In this document: in pieces, positions 54,640 to 63,225 of the stretch
Layout of the letters: each line of letters starts with the position of its first letter
Position numbering within the stretch: position 1 is the stretch's first letter
NCBI RefSeq assembly: GCF_000003815.2
Contig: NC_049983.1
Span: forward strand, 8,504,157 to 8,568,156
DNA: 64,000 bases
DNA from: Branchiostoma floridae
Lineage: Eukaryota; Chordata; Leptocardii; Amphioxiformes; Branchiostomatidae
Direction: 5' to 3'
The notes under the pieces: model-generated
Databases searched by the model: none
What the model was told of the DNA's origin: nothing
Seen by the model: the letters and a program-made list of their open reading frames with translations, nothing else
Position numbers and translations under genes: made by a program

Positions 54640-57600
54640 CTGTATGGAGAAATAAAGTAGGTTGTATTTCAGTCTCATGAAGGATAGTAGATTGAGCATT
54701 AATTACTGCTACTGTAATGTTGATACTAGTTCACCTTTATTCTTGAGGTAACCTATGTCCAATGTTTTTAACGCAGGGTATTTAGGGGTATCAACTTGAT
54801 GGAAGGTGGTTTCAGGCTGCAATATTTTCAAAACATTGCAAGACACCACTGTCTGTCAGCTTGATATCCCTAAAAAATACTAGTTTTTAACAACAACTGA
54901 TATAAGTTACCCCGTGGATAAAGGTAAACTAGCATTACACAACCACATAAGGTCATAATTTCCTTCAAACAAAAGTATCATAAAGTTCCATGTTAAATTT
55001 GATGAAAACTAATTGAATTGTATGCAGTTTCCTACAGAATGTGTCACTTCTTTGAAACAAAACATTTTTAGAAAGGAGAAATTGGATGAAAGACTGTTAA
55101 CATAGAGTTCATTTTCAATGTCAATGTTTCATGACAGTCAATCCTATCTATGGTCTCCACTCAAGGGCTGAAAATGGTAGTACAGCATTTAGTAACGCTG
55201 GTTCAGCTTTATCCATGGGGTAACCTATATCCGTTGTTTTTGAAAAACAGGATCTATTTAGGGATTGTTAAGGCGACAGCGGTTTTAAACTGCAATGTTT
55301 TGAAAATATCACAATTTTAAAACAACCTTTCTTTGACTTGATATCCCTGAATACCCAGTGTTTCAAAAACAACGGATATAGGTAAACCACCGAATAAAGG
55401 TGAACCAGCGTTACAGGTTTGACTTTACCTGCATATGGAGGAGCCAGTCCTGCTGCTATGGTCTTCACCTGGACTCCTACAGGTTTCCCTGCCTTTCTGC
55501 TCTCATACATAGAGGGCGCTGCAGCACAACATCAACAGTCACATTCAAGACATCTCTGAAAATGTTTAAACCTTAGAACCAGTACGGTGGATGATACAAA
55601 TTAATCTCAACATGTTGAGTTATTCAAATACTTGCAACGTTAAGGAAGTTGACTCACTGGTATCCATTTGTATATTTGTATTGTAGAAGACCTTACAAAA
55701 GTGGCAATCATTTTGTTGTGTCAAGAAAGATTTGCTCTTTCAAGTGAATCAGTGCTGCAAGACTCAACTGATCCATTCACATTGCAGAAACTACATTGCA
55801 TGCATGCAATCTTTTACCAAGATAGATACACAATGTAATCTACTAGTCAATTATATGCACTGTAAAGGAAATTTTATGATACAGATTATCAAATAATTGC
55901 ATTACTGTAATTGCTGGGTAGTTTTAAGAACATCTGCAGATATAAAATGTACAAAAGTTAGGTGTGACAGATCGTTCAGTGTAATATAACCAGCTGCTGC
56001 TGCACTGCGTGCCTGCAAAGCTGGTGTGTTACGCCGAAGGGAGTGTTATACCGGCTATATAGATACAGTACTGTAAGTTGGAAAGACTGCCATTCTAAAC
56101 ATTGCTCACCCCCCTCTGGTTCTACCCCGTACACTCTGGTGTCGCTCCGTCCTGACAGCTTGATCGCGGCGGCTGTTCCACCTAGTAGACCTCCCCCTCC
56201 GCAGCACACCACCACCACATCAGGGTCGGGAACGTCCTCTAGTATCTCCAGTCCAACACTGTTTAACACACAACAAGCAAGACACATCAGATCTTACAAT
56301 GTAGTTTAGCATCAGCAAAACAGCACACACACACATAGCCTGGGTACCATTCGTATTCTACCGGGCTCCTTTATACACAACGCTACCTACAAAATTTTTT
56401 AGGTAGCAAGTGTAAGGAGCCCGGTAGAAGTAACGGATGGTACCCAGGCTAACACACACAATCCACAGTCTCAGAATTTCCAACCCATTACTAGATACAG
56501 ACTGTACAACCACGTGAGAAAAATGTGTGAATTTGACATGATTTTAAGAGATTTAAGAATGTAGCATCGGTTATCTTGAGGTAGCCTGGTATCCAGCTGT
56601 AATATAGCTCCCGAGTCTCTTCTCTCCTCTTCGCAATTACAAAGAGCTATATTACGGCTGGATACCAGGATAATCCTGAGGTGTTTTAATACATATATAC
56701 TTATGTCAGAATTAACAAGGAGGTTGAAAGAGGGGATTAAGAAAAATCTTGAGAGGGCCTCTGTAACAATGATATTTAATTTTGTGTTATCATGGCACCT
56801 GGCATTACTATGAGAGTTGATGTTAGATAATCTTTCAGTAAACAAATAAATAAATAATAAATAAATAAATAAATAATAATAATGATAAATAAATAAATAA
56901 ATAAATAATATTTCAGTCCTGCACCCACACTGACCTGCCATGTCCTGCCATGAGGTTGATATCATCAAAAGGGTGCAGGTAGTGCATGTGTTTCTCCTTC
57001 ACACATTTGTCTACTTCAGGCTGGAGCTCTGAGGTGGGCATTCTCTCCACATCCAAACCATAACTCTACAGAATACAAAAAATGTCTGAACCTTTAACCA
57101 CCTTACACTATACCAGTAATACACTATTACTGGTTACACAGCCTGACAAAGGCTAACTGTGGGCCAGTGGCTGGTCTTGCTTCCATAACATCAACTCTCA
57201 TAATTCTGACACAGGTGCCCCAACACTGTCACATCAAAAGAAAAGTGAATCCAAATAAATCAGTAAAACCCAAAGCATGTAAACTATCCAGGAGTCCAAG
57301 CCATTCTTATACATTTTGTATGGGCCTCAATCACACCAATTTTGAATGTGTCAGTCTTTGGGTAACTGGTGGAATTACGAGAGGTGAGGTAAAACTGAAA
57401 GTTGGTTAAGGGTAGTGTCAGAAGTGTGTAAAAACAAGCACAGTCCCTAATAGACTGACCTGCCATTGCCAGCCATGGTATCAATGTTATCCTGATTAAG
57501 TTTCATCGTGTTGCTATTCCTGAGATACTTGTCCATTGCTGGTTCCAACTCAGACATAGGCAGTGTCTTCACATCTACACCATAACTCTGTTGTCAATAA

Positions 57601-60027
57601 AACCAATCATCAATGTAATCAATCAATTAATTTATCACAGTGGAAACAACTTTACAGAAGGAAATTACAATTGATGAAAGACTAAATGTTCAATACATAA
57701 TCATCAAGTGTCAAAGATAGCATTACATTTGCACCTTAGCTCCTCCCATGCTTGATATTATGTGAAATATATGAAATATTTCTTAAAACAAACCTACTTA
57801 TGTACTTAGCACATTCCAAATCAAACATACATAGCATAATCAAAGGTAGAAGTTGTTTTCGTAAGTTCAATTTTATAAGTGGATGTCTTTCAAGCCTGTC
57901 AATTCAACCTTCTTTAACATTGCCATCTTACATCTTACTTTTCTCTCTCCCGTAGAACTTTACTAGAAGACTCCTACAATGCAAATTATCAGTACCGTAA
58001 CACAAAACACAAGCTCCCCAACTCTAAAAACAGACGCATGAGTCATTGTGGCCTCTTTTGCATTTCTAAATACATTGTTTTGTATCTTTCTAGTGGTGAA
58101 CACTTTTCCTTCAACTTAACCCACAAGAAAGTGTGTAGAGAGGGACATAGAAACAAAGAAAAGGTTGCAAAAGACCAACAAAAGAAAAAGATTAAATCTT
58201 CCCCACCTTAATGAGCTCAGTCCTATTGGCTGGCGCCAATTATCAGGCATGAACAAGTCCCCTTCAGACCCTTCTGTTGGACCATGTATTGGTTAGGGTT
58301 AGGGTTAGGGTTTAAGGACTTACCTTGATGAGCTCAGCCCTGTTGACTGGTGCTGTATCAGGCATGAACACTGTCCCCTTCAGACCCTTCTGTTGGACCA
58401 TGTAGGGTTAGGGTTAGGGTTTAAGGATTTACCTTGATGAGCTCAGCCCTGTTGACCGGTGCTGTATCAGGCATGAACACTGTCCCCTTCAGACCCTTCT
58501 GTTGGACCATGTATTGGTTAGGGTTAGGGTTAGGGTTTAAGGACTTACCTTGATGAGCTCAGCCCTGTTGACCGGTGCTGTATCAGGCATGAACACTGTC
58601 CCCTTCAGATCCTTCTGTTGGACCATGTAGGGTTAGGGTTAGGGTTAGGGTTTAAGGACTTACCTTGATAAGCTCAGCCCTATTGACCGGTGCTGTATCA
58701 GGCATGAACACTGTCCCCTTCAGACCCTTCTGTTGGACCATGTAGGGTTAAGGTTAGGGTTTAAGGACTTACCTTGATGAGCTCAGCCCTGTTGACCGGT
58801 GCTGTATCAGGCATGAACACAGTCCCCTTCAGACCCTTCTGTTGGACCATGTAGGCAAACGCCTTCCCAAAGTTCCCTGCTGACATGCTGATGAGTTGAG
58901 TCTGTCCTTGAGCCGCCGAGTCTGGGATGTGGGCCATCTGGTTCACTACTCCTCGGATCTTAAAGGAACCTAAAGATAAGCAGTCAAAGATGTTAAGGTT
59001 TTAAGATTATTAATATCATACTAGAAGCATGAACAACAAATCTGTAAGCAGATGTAAGGTACAGTATCAGCACATTCTCTGTGTTCTATACCTGTTCAAG
59101 TATACATTTGACGGTACTGAAAAATATTACTAAATGTAGTAAATGTTGCAAAAACACAAAGACTTGAGTACCATCCTCCATAGTGACTGCTGGCTCAATC
59201 CTTTTGTTAGCAAGCAAAAGGACTATAGAGGATGGTACTCAGGCTTTAAAACAATGATCACTATGATACTATATATGGTACTGCTACTGATGAATATCTT
59301 AAAAGACTTGCCCCACTCAGAAATGTTCAGTATTTCACCTGACTCTAATATAAATCAATCAAAGTTTATATATCGTAAGGGAAATAAGGAAACAAAAATA
59401 CATAGTTTCTCCTATCCCTAGTTTCAATTAAATGTCATGGATTATCATGCAAGAGAATTAGGTTAGGGAAAGTGCAAAACTGGGGAGATTGTAGCCAGCC
59501 TGAAATCATTTTTCTTCCCCTTGATTTTTAAAAAATCCTATCGAGCATCCAAGGCGCAATGTTCCTAAGGCTCTGGAGACCTGCACCCCTGGAAAATTTT
59601 GAAATCTAGACCCTCTGAAATGCTATTTCCTACATTTTGAGGTGTAAATTTGGCTGATAGACTAAACTGTTCAACAGCATCTGTTTTTGTGAAAAATTAC
59701 ACAAGGGAAACAGTTTGTTTATATCATTACATTATCGACTTATGTCAGTCACAGAGGACGGAATGGGCAAAATCTTTTTCCGTCCTCAGCTGCAAAATTC
59801 TGTCAAATGACGGAAGGACGGGTGCTGGCTACAACCCTGGATTAAACTGTACCCGTGTTCTGCATGTTCTCCAGTTTGAAGTACAGGTCTATGTCGGAGT
59901 CCAGCCCACACAGAGTCTGTACATGGTGCAGTACAGGGGTGTGGTAACACAGGCCACTGGTCTGCAGCACCTGTCTGGCACCCGATATCTGCTCTATGGT
60001 CATGAGGTCAGCGTTGGGGTCGTACAT
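54398..60027 (-). CDS. PLP fold-type II threonine dehydratase / serine racemase family enzyme
   Basis: Minus-strand exons E1 60027-59853, E2 58969-58773, E3a 57587-57460 or E3b 57065-56935, E4 56258-56110, E5 55518-55429, E6 54639-54398. All junctions are GT-AG with matching phases, giving 326 (E3a) or 327 (E3b) residues, the usual family length. Visible landmarks: YHTPVL near residue 30; SFKIRG across the E1/E2 junction, with K62 as the PLP Schiff-base lysine; SAGNFG at 88-93; GGGGLLGG at 188-195 for phosphate binding; TGGN at 313-316 at the pyridine side. In serine racemase the corresponding loop is SSGNHG and its second serine drives racemisation. Here it is alanine and the histidine is phenylalanine, so ammonia-lyase (dehydratase) activity is more likely than racemisation. 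The ATG at 60027 fits the family N-terminus. Upstream 5' UTR exons are likely (acceptor six bases before the ATG). Confidence 0.88.
54727..54936. mobile_element. MITE, family G, in PLP enzyme intron 5
   Basis: 'gttcacctttattcttgagg', 'taacctatgtcc' at the left. 'gatataagttaccccgtgga' and 'taaaggtaaactagc' at the right. Diverged from the copies at 36.9 and 55.2 kb. Confidence 0.78.
55194..55414. mobile_element. MITE, family G, 13 bp from a splice donor
   Basis: 'taacgctggttcagctttat', 'ggggtaacctatatccgttg' at the left. 'caacggatataggtaaacca' and 'aaaggtgaaccagcgtta' at the right. Its right end lies about 13 bases from the donor of exon 5 (55427-55428), which remains intact. Confidence 0.85.
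55429..55518 (-). CDS. PLP enzyme exon 5
   Basis: 90 bp: APSMYESRKAGKPVGVQVKT then IAAGLAPPYAG, between GCTGCAG and GTAAAG. The VQVKTIAAGLA segment is the part of the family around the substrate-side loop after the glycine-rich region. Confidence 0.87.
55955..56075. repeat. dispersed repeat (copy also at 49.29 kb)
   Basis: 'ggtgtgacagatcgttcagt', 'gtgttacgccgaagggagtg', 'ccggctatatagatacagta'. Lies in intron 4 of the PLP enzyme, about 35 bp from exon 4. Confidence 0.7.
56110..56258 (-). CDS. PLP enzyme exon 4 (glycine-rich PLP-phosphate loop)
   Basis: 149 bp: VGLEILEDVPDPDVVVVCCG then GGGLLGGTAAAIKLSGRSDT and RVYGVEPEG. The four-glycine loop binds the cofactor phosphate. The exon begins by completing the serine codon begun in either version of exon 3. 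Confidence 0.89.
56336..56452. mobile_element. foldback, family E, in PLP enzyme intron 3
   Basis: 'tagcctgggtaccattcgta', 'ttctaccgggctcctt' against 'aaggagcccggtagaagtaa', 'cggatggtacccaggcta'. Inner arms differ from the family-E elements at 22.3, 56.58 and 59.16 kb. Confidence 0.87.
56582..56669. mobile_element. foldback, family E-like
   Basis: 'tagcctggtatccagctgta', 'atatagctcccgagtc' against 'agagctatattacggctgga', 'taccagga'. It shares the TAGCCTGGTA terminus, but the arms are unique and the right terminal GGCTA is lost. Confidence 0.75.
56845..56912. repeat. (AAAT)n microsatellite
   Basis: About 15 AAAT units with interruptions, 25 bp downstream (transcript sense) of the donor of exon 3b. 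Confidence 0.9.
56935..57065 (-). CDS. PLP enzyme exon 3b (alternative, carries HPFDD)
   Basis: 131 bp between TTCTGTAG and GTCAGT: SYGLDVERMPTSELQPEVDK then CVKEKHMHYLHPFDDINLMA and GHG. It has the family's HPFDD motif (residues 155-159) and A-G-H-G, the usual sequence ahead of the next helix. It starts in phase 0 and ends in phase 2. Confidence 0.87.
57460..57587 (-). CDS. PLP enzyme exon 3a (alternative, lacks HPFDD)
   Basis: 128 bp between GACAACAG and GTCAGT: SYGVDVKTLPMSELEPAMDK then YLRNSNTMKLNQDNIDTMAG and NG. About half the residues match exon 3b position by position, including the ends. The HPFDD motif is replaced by NQDNID. Same phases (0 in, 2 out) as exon 3b, so the two can only be used one at a time. 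Confidence 0.82.
58207..58744 (-). repeat. tandem array: five partial copies of exon 2 end with TTAGGG spacers
   Basis: Partial exon-2 copies at 58207-58288, 58324-58404, 58433-58513, 58549-58629 and 58664-58744, repeating every 109-117 bp up to the real exon end at 58773. Each copy holds the last 27 or so codons (MVQQKGLKGTVFMPDTAPVN then RAELIK) plus a donor. The spacers are two to three TTAGGG units and 'tttaagga'. The four copies nearest the exon are almost identical to it and still in frame. The farthest (58207-58288) is frameshifted and degraded. No copy has the first part of exon 2. Confidence 0.92.
58773..58969 (-). CDS. PLP enzyme exon 2
   Basis: 197 bp from ...CTTTAG/GTTCC to ATCAAG/GTAAGT. 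It opens with SFKIRG (PLP lysine K62), includes ISMSAGNFGKAFAY and ends VNRAELIK. Its last 80 bp are the source of the tandem array next to it. Confidence 0.9.
59163..59254. mobile_element. foldback, family E-like, in PLP enzyme intron 1
   Basis: 'cttgagtaccatcctccata' against 'tatagaggatggtactcagg', with a loop of about 45 bp ('tgactgctggctcaatcctt'). Arms are unique; the GTACCATCC core is shared with the other family-E ends. Confidence 0.72.
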
Positions 60028-60032
60028 CTTTC
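59853..60032 (-). CDS. PLP enzyme exon 1 (first coding exon)
   Basis: Acceptor TTCTTCTCCTACAG/GAAAG, then ATG at 60027-60025: MYDPNADLMTIEQISGARQV, LQTSGLCYHTPVLHHVQTLC, ending AACACGG/GTACAG. The frame is also open upstream of the acceptor to an ATG at 60105, so a retained-intron N-terminus is possible. I prefer the shorter form because its length matches the family. Confidence 0.85.
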
Positions 60033-61020
60033 CTGTAGGAGAAGAATTAATCTGATCTAAGAACTCAGCTCTTGAGCCACAAACATGCTTGCAGTACATA
60101 ATCAAAGTAGGTGTAATAAGCTCCTATTTCAAACTTTCAAGGATGCATGTGCAGCGACAGGAATGCAATGGCGAGTAATATGGCAAGGTGAAGGACCTGA
60201 CTTGCTAACAGCTCTTAATCGCCTTGATCTTTGTCTCAATTTTCAGGTTAATGTCCAGACGATTTTGTTAAAGGCTTGTAGGGGCCTTAACCTCTGACAT
60301 ATTACCCACAATACCTTCCACATATTACCTAAACATATTAACCATGCATGAAGTATGAACGAGCTTATAATCAATCAAGCCATCAAACACAAAAAGCTAT
60401 ATTTTAATTGCTGAGGAATGTGCATTGGTCTTCAGTCCATGCAATTTGGTTCAGTGAGTACGCTTAAGCTAAATGTAAGTTCTTTTCATTCATTCAACTT
60501 CAAGTAGAACTCTTTGCTTTTTTTTAGCATTCTATCTTCTGTTGCCCTTCTTGGTTGACTGATATGCTATTAGAATTAAAAACGTCATGATCTTCGTGAT
60601 CTTCAATAAGATGTTGTTGTTTTTTCTTGAGAACTACTAGTACTGTAGTAACGTTAGATACAAAAGGGGCGGGACAATAATTGCACTGCACCGTTATTAA
60701 CAACAAATTCAAGTTAACGTTAACGTTAACTCAACACACTTTACTTACAAATGTTGTGACGCCTTTTTGTCATCCAAGTTGCCCCTGCATTCGTCAGAAC
60801 GTCATGGGACCCTTTTACTGTATCGATAAGTGCTACTTTAATTCTACAGCGCTCACAATATACCAGCAGATTTTCAAAGTTCAGAAAATCAAACCCGGAA
60901 GTAACTTTACTTTCCCACGCATGACGTCAGAGGTCAGGCGGGGTTACACCAGACCGAGGCTGTAAGTGCCACGCGAGCGTTTACCGGTTGTCTGACGTCT
61001 GGTGCAAAATTTCCTCCAAA
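60033..61020. promoter_or_regulatory. head-to-head intergenic region, PLP enzyme / SEC13
   Basis: Divergent starts separated by about 1 kb between the coding ATGs. It must contain the 5' UTR exon(s) of the enzyme and the SEC13 5' UTR. A perfect GTTAACGTTAACGTTAAC palindromic run lies at 60713-60730, and a GC box-like GGGGCGGG at 60666-60673. No TATA box at a convincing position for SEC13. A shared promoter is inference. Confidence 0.4.
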
Positions 61021-63225
61021 ATGGTGAGAACTTTAACTTTTTCTTCCGTTATTTTCTTTCCAGAGTGTATCCAATATTTCACACTACGCCTAGACAATGA
61101 TAGAGTTACTTTAGATTCTTCTAAGGGCGGGAAAGATGCGGTAGAAAATGTGCTATGGGGGAGGGGGGCGATGTGATCACCAGGAAGTCTGTGCTGTACG
61201 GTTTGACGTGTCATAATGATGTACAAATAGAAATTTCTATCTTCCCGCCAATAAAATAGACATTGGGCATAACTAGTACGATACAAAGTTATTGTTTATG
61301 CAATTATATGCGTTATTATATTCGCTAGAATTTAGAATTTGCTGTGCATATGTTTGAAAAAACAATATTTTGTGATTTTATCACTCAAGTTTGCTTTTGG
61401 CATATTTTACGTTAGAACTGCAACTACAAATCACTTGTGTCATGAACTTTGCTAATCTCTTTCAGGTGTCTGTTCTGAACACTGTGGATACTGGCCATGA
61501 AGATATGATCGTAAGTATCTGTTTGTAATTTTGTATGAATATTATAAATTATAATGATTCTTTCTACTCACCAGCAATAACACAACTTTGTCATATCACT
61601 ACTGATGTTGTAAAAAAATTAATTTGAAAGCCTGTATCAGTACTATTACCTGAACCCATCACAAACGCAGTAGGAGCATATGCAACAAAATGTAAATTTA
61701 TGGATTTGTTTATTATTATTTGTTTACAGCACGATGCCCAGATGGACTACTATGGAGTCCGCCTGGCCACATGTTCCTCAGACAAGACTGTGAAGATCTT
61801 TGACATCAAGAACGGAGGACAGATCCTAGCAGCAGAACTCAGAGGGTCAGTGGCAACTATTAGCTTTTAGTATTACAACTGTTTCATTCAATGAATATCT
61901 CCTGGTTTTGACACATGTACTGAAGTTGTCTTTGGAAAAAAAGACCCGATCAGGAACAAATATACAATCAAACCAGGCTTTTAGCTAGGATTTTATTATA
62001 GGGGGGGCCAAATTTCTTGGCAAGTCATGGCTATTGATATAGGTGGTGTGAGTATTGTATGAGGGTTGGGGAGCATCCACCTTCCATGGTGCAAAGTTTT
62101 AGGGATTTTTAAGTTAAAATGGTACATACTAAGGAATACTGAGGGGGAAAATTACTGTCAGATAGGTCACAGTTGAAGATTGTGACCACAAGTGACCTAG
62201 TAGTGACTAATACACTTTGTAGATTCCCTGGTCAATCAGAATTTTATTCTTGTCAGAGGATCTGCTTCCCACCATCTAGTTTAGTGTGTCTAGTGCAGTA
62301 CGTCTAACTCTAATGCAGTGGGTCTAGTTCTTCTAGTGTGTCCAATTTCTTATCATTTTTAGAACAGCATGTCCAAATGATGCCTGGATGCATGCCTGGC
62401 TAAAATCCTGATGATGAGTATTTTCTCCTTCTCCAGACACGAGGGTCCGGTGTGGCAGCTGGCCTGGGCACACCCGATGTACGGGAACATCCTGGCATCG
62501 TGTTCGTATGATAGGAAGGTCATCATATGGAAGGAGACCAATGGGCAGTGGGACAGGCTGTATGAGTACGCTAACCATGACTCTTCAGGTAACAATCAAC
62601 AAACATTCTTTAAAGAATGAGAAAAGAACAAATCAAGCACTACATCTACATGTTTTCAAAGCTAAAGATTGAACGTTATTCTTTTATGCATGAAGTAAAT
62701 ATAGTACCAACAAGCACTACTCTGATCCCTCTCAACTTGAATTGAACCGAAGCCTGGGTCACATAACAAGAACAAAGTGTGACATCAGCAGCTAATTAAG
62801 TTGCCTGATAATTGATATTGGTTAAATCTTGTCATAGTTTATAGCTTTGTCTCTATATCAGTATCTTTATTAGGATATATAACATTGTGAAAAGCAAGAT
62901 TTGATATTCGATTGTATTTTAAGCTTTTAAGGCATCTAAAACTTAAAAACTCCGCTCCTGTTCTTCTAGTGAATTCTGTGTGCTGGGCTCCCCATGAGTT
63001 TGGCCTAATGCTGGTGTGTGGTTCATCTGACGGAGCTGTGTCAATCATCTCAAGCACAGGTAAGAATTTGAACTTTAAATATAGCAAGATATTTGAGTTT
63101 CAATTGACCTTCCTTCATTTTTTTAGTCCATGCCATATCATTTCTGTTTGAAATGAATGTATTGTTGTTCCTTTCTTACAGCTGATGGCCAGTGGGACAC
63201 CAAGAAAATCAACAATGCTCACACA
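61021..63225 (+). CDS. SEC13: SEC13, COPII outer coat / nuclear pore beta-propeller (partial, 5' part)
   Basis: Coding exons 61021-61023 (ATG only), 61466-61510, 61730-61845, 62437-62588, 62970-63059 and 63182-63225, all GT-AG and in phase. They give about 150 residues: [20 protein letters not shown] and [20 protein letters not shown] at the start, then [36 protein letters not shown] and [14 protein letters not shown]. This is nearly identical to animal SEC13. SEC13 is a WD40 propeller completed by SEC31 in COPII cages, by NUP145C/NUP96 in the nuclear pore Y complex, and also sits in GATOR2. The first WD blades are present. The rest (about half, starting at the residue after AHT) lies beyond the right edge; no further exon is visible up to 64000. 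The ATG placed alone on the first exon, followed directly by a donor, is unusual but fits the known N-terminus. Confidence 0.96.
61846..62436 (+). other. SEC13 intron 3
   Basis: Ordinary intron; no repeat family from elsewhere in the window recognised. Confidence 0.5.

Noticed and set aside
58207..58744. Five extra functional exons in the PLP enzyme
   Set aside because: The copies lack the first part of exon 2 and a normal acceptor with pyrimidine tract. I record them as a repeat array and leave use of the weak CAACAG sites as a hypothesis.
58287..58773. Chromosome end or true telomere
   Set aside because: TTAGGG units occur only two to three at a time between exon-derived repeats inside an intron, with genes on both sides.
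54398..60027. Calling the enzyme serine racemase outright
   Set aside because: The serine needed for racemisation is replaced by alanine (SAGNFG), so only the family is claimed.
59650..60060. 136-residue plus-strand ORF
   Set aside because: It lies antisense to exon 1 of the PLP enzyme, whose protein signatures and splice sites are clear on the minus strand.
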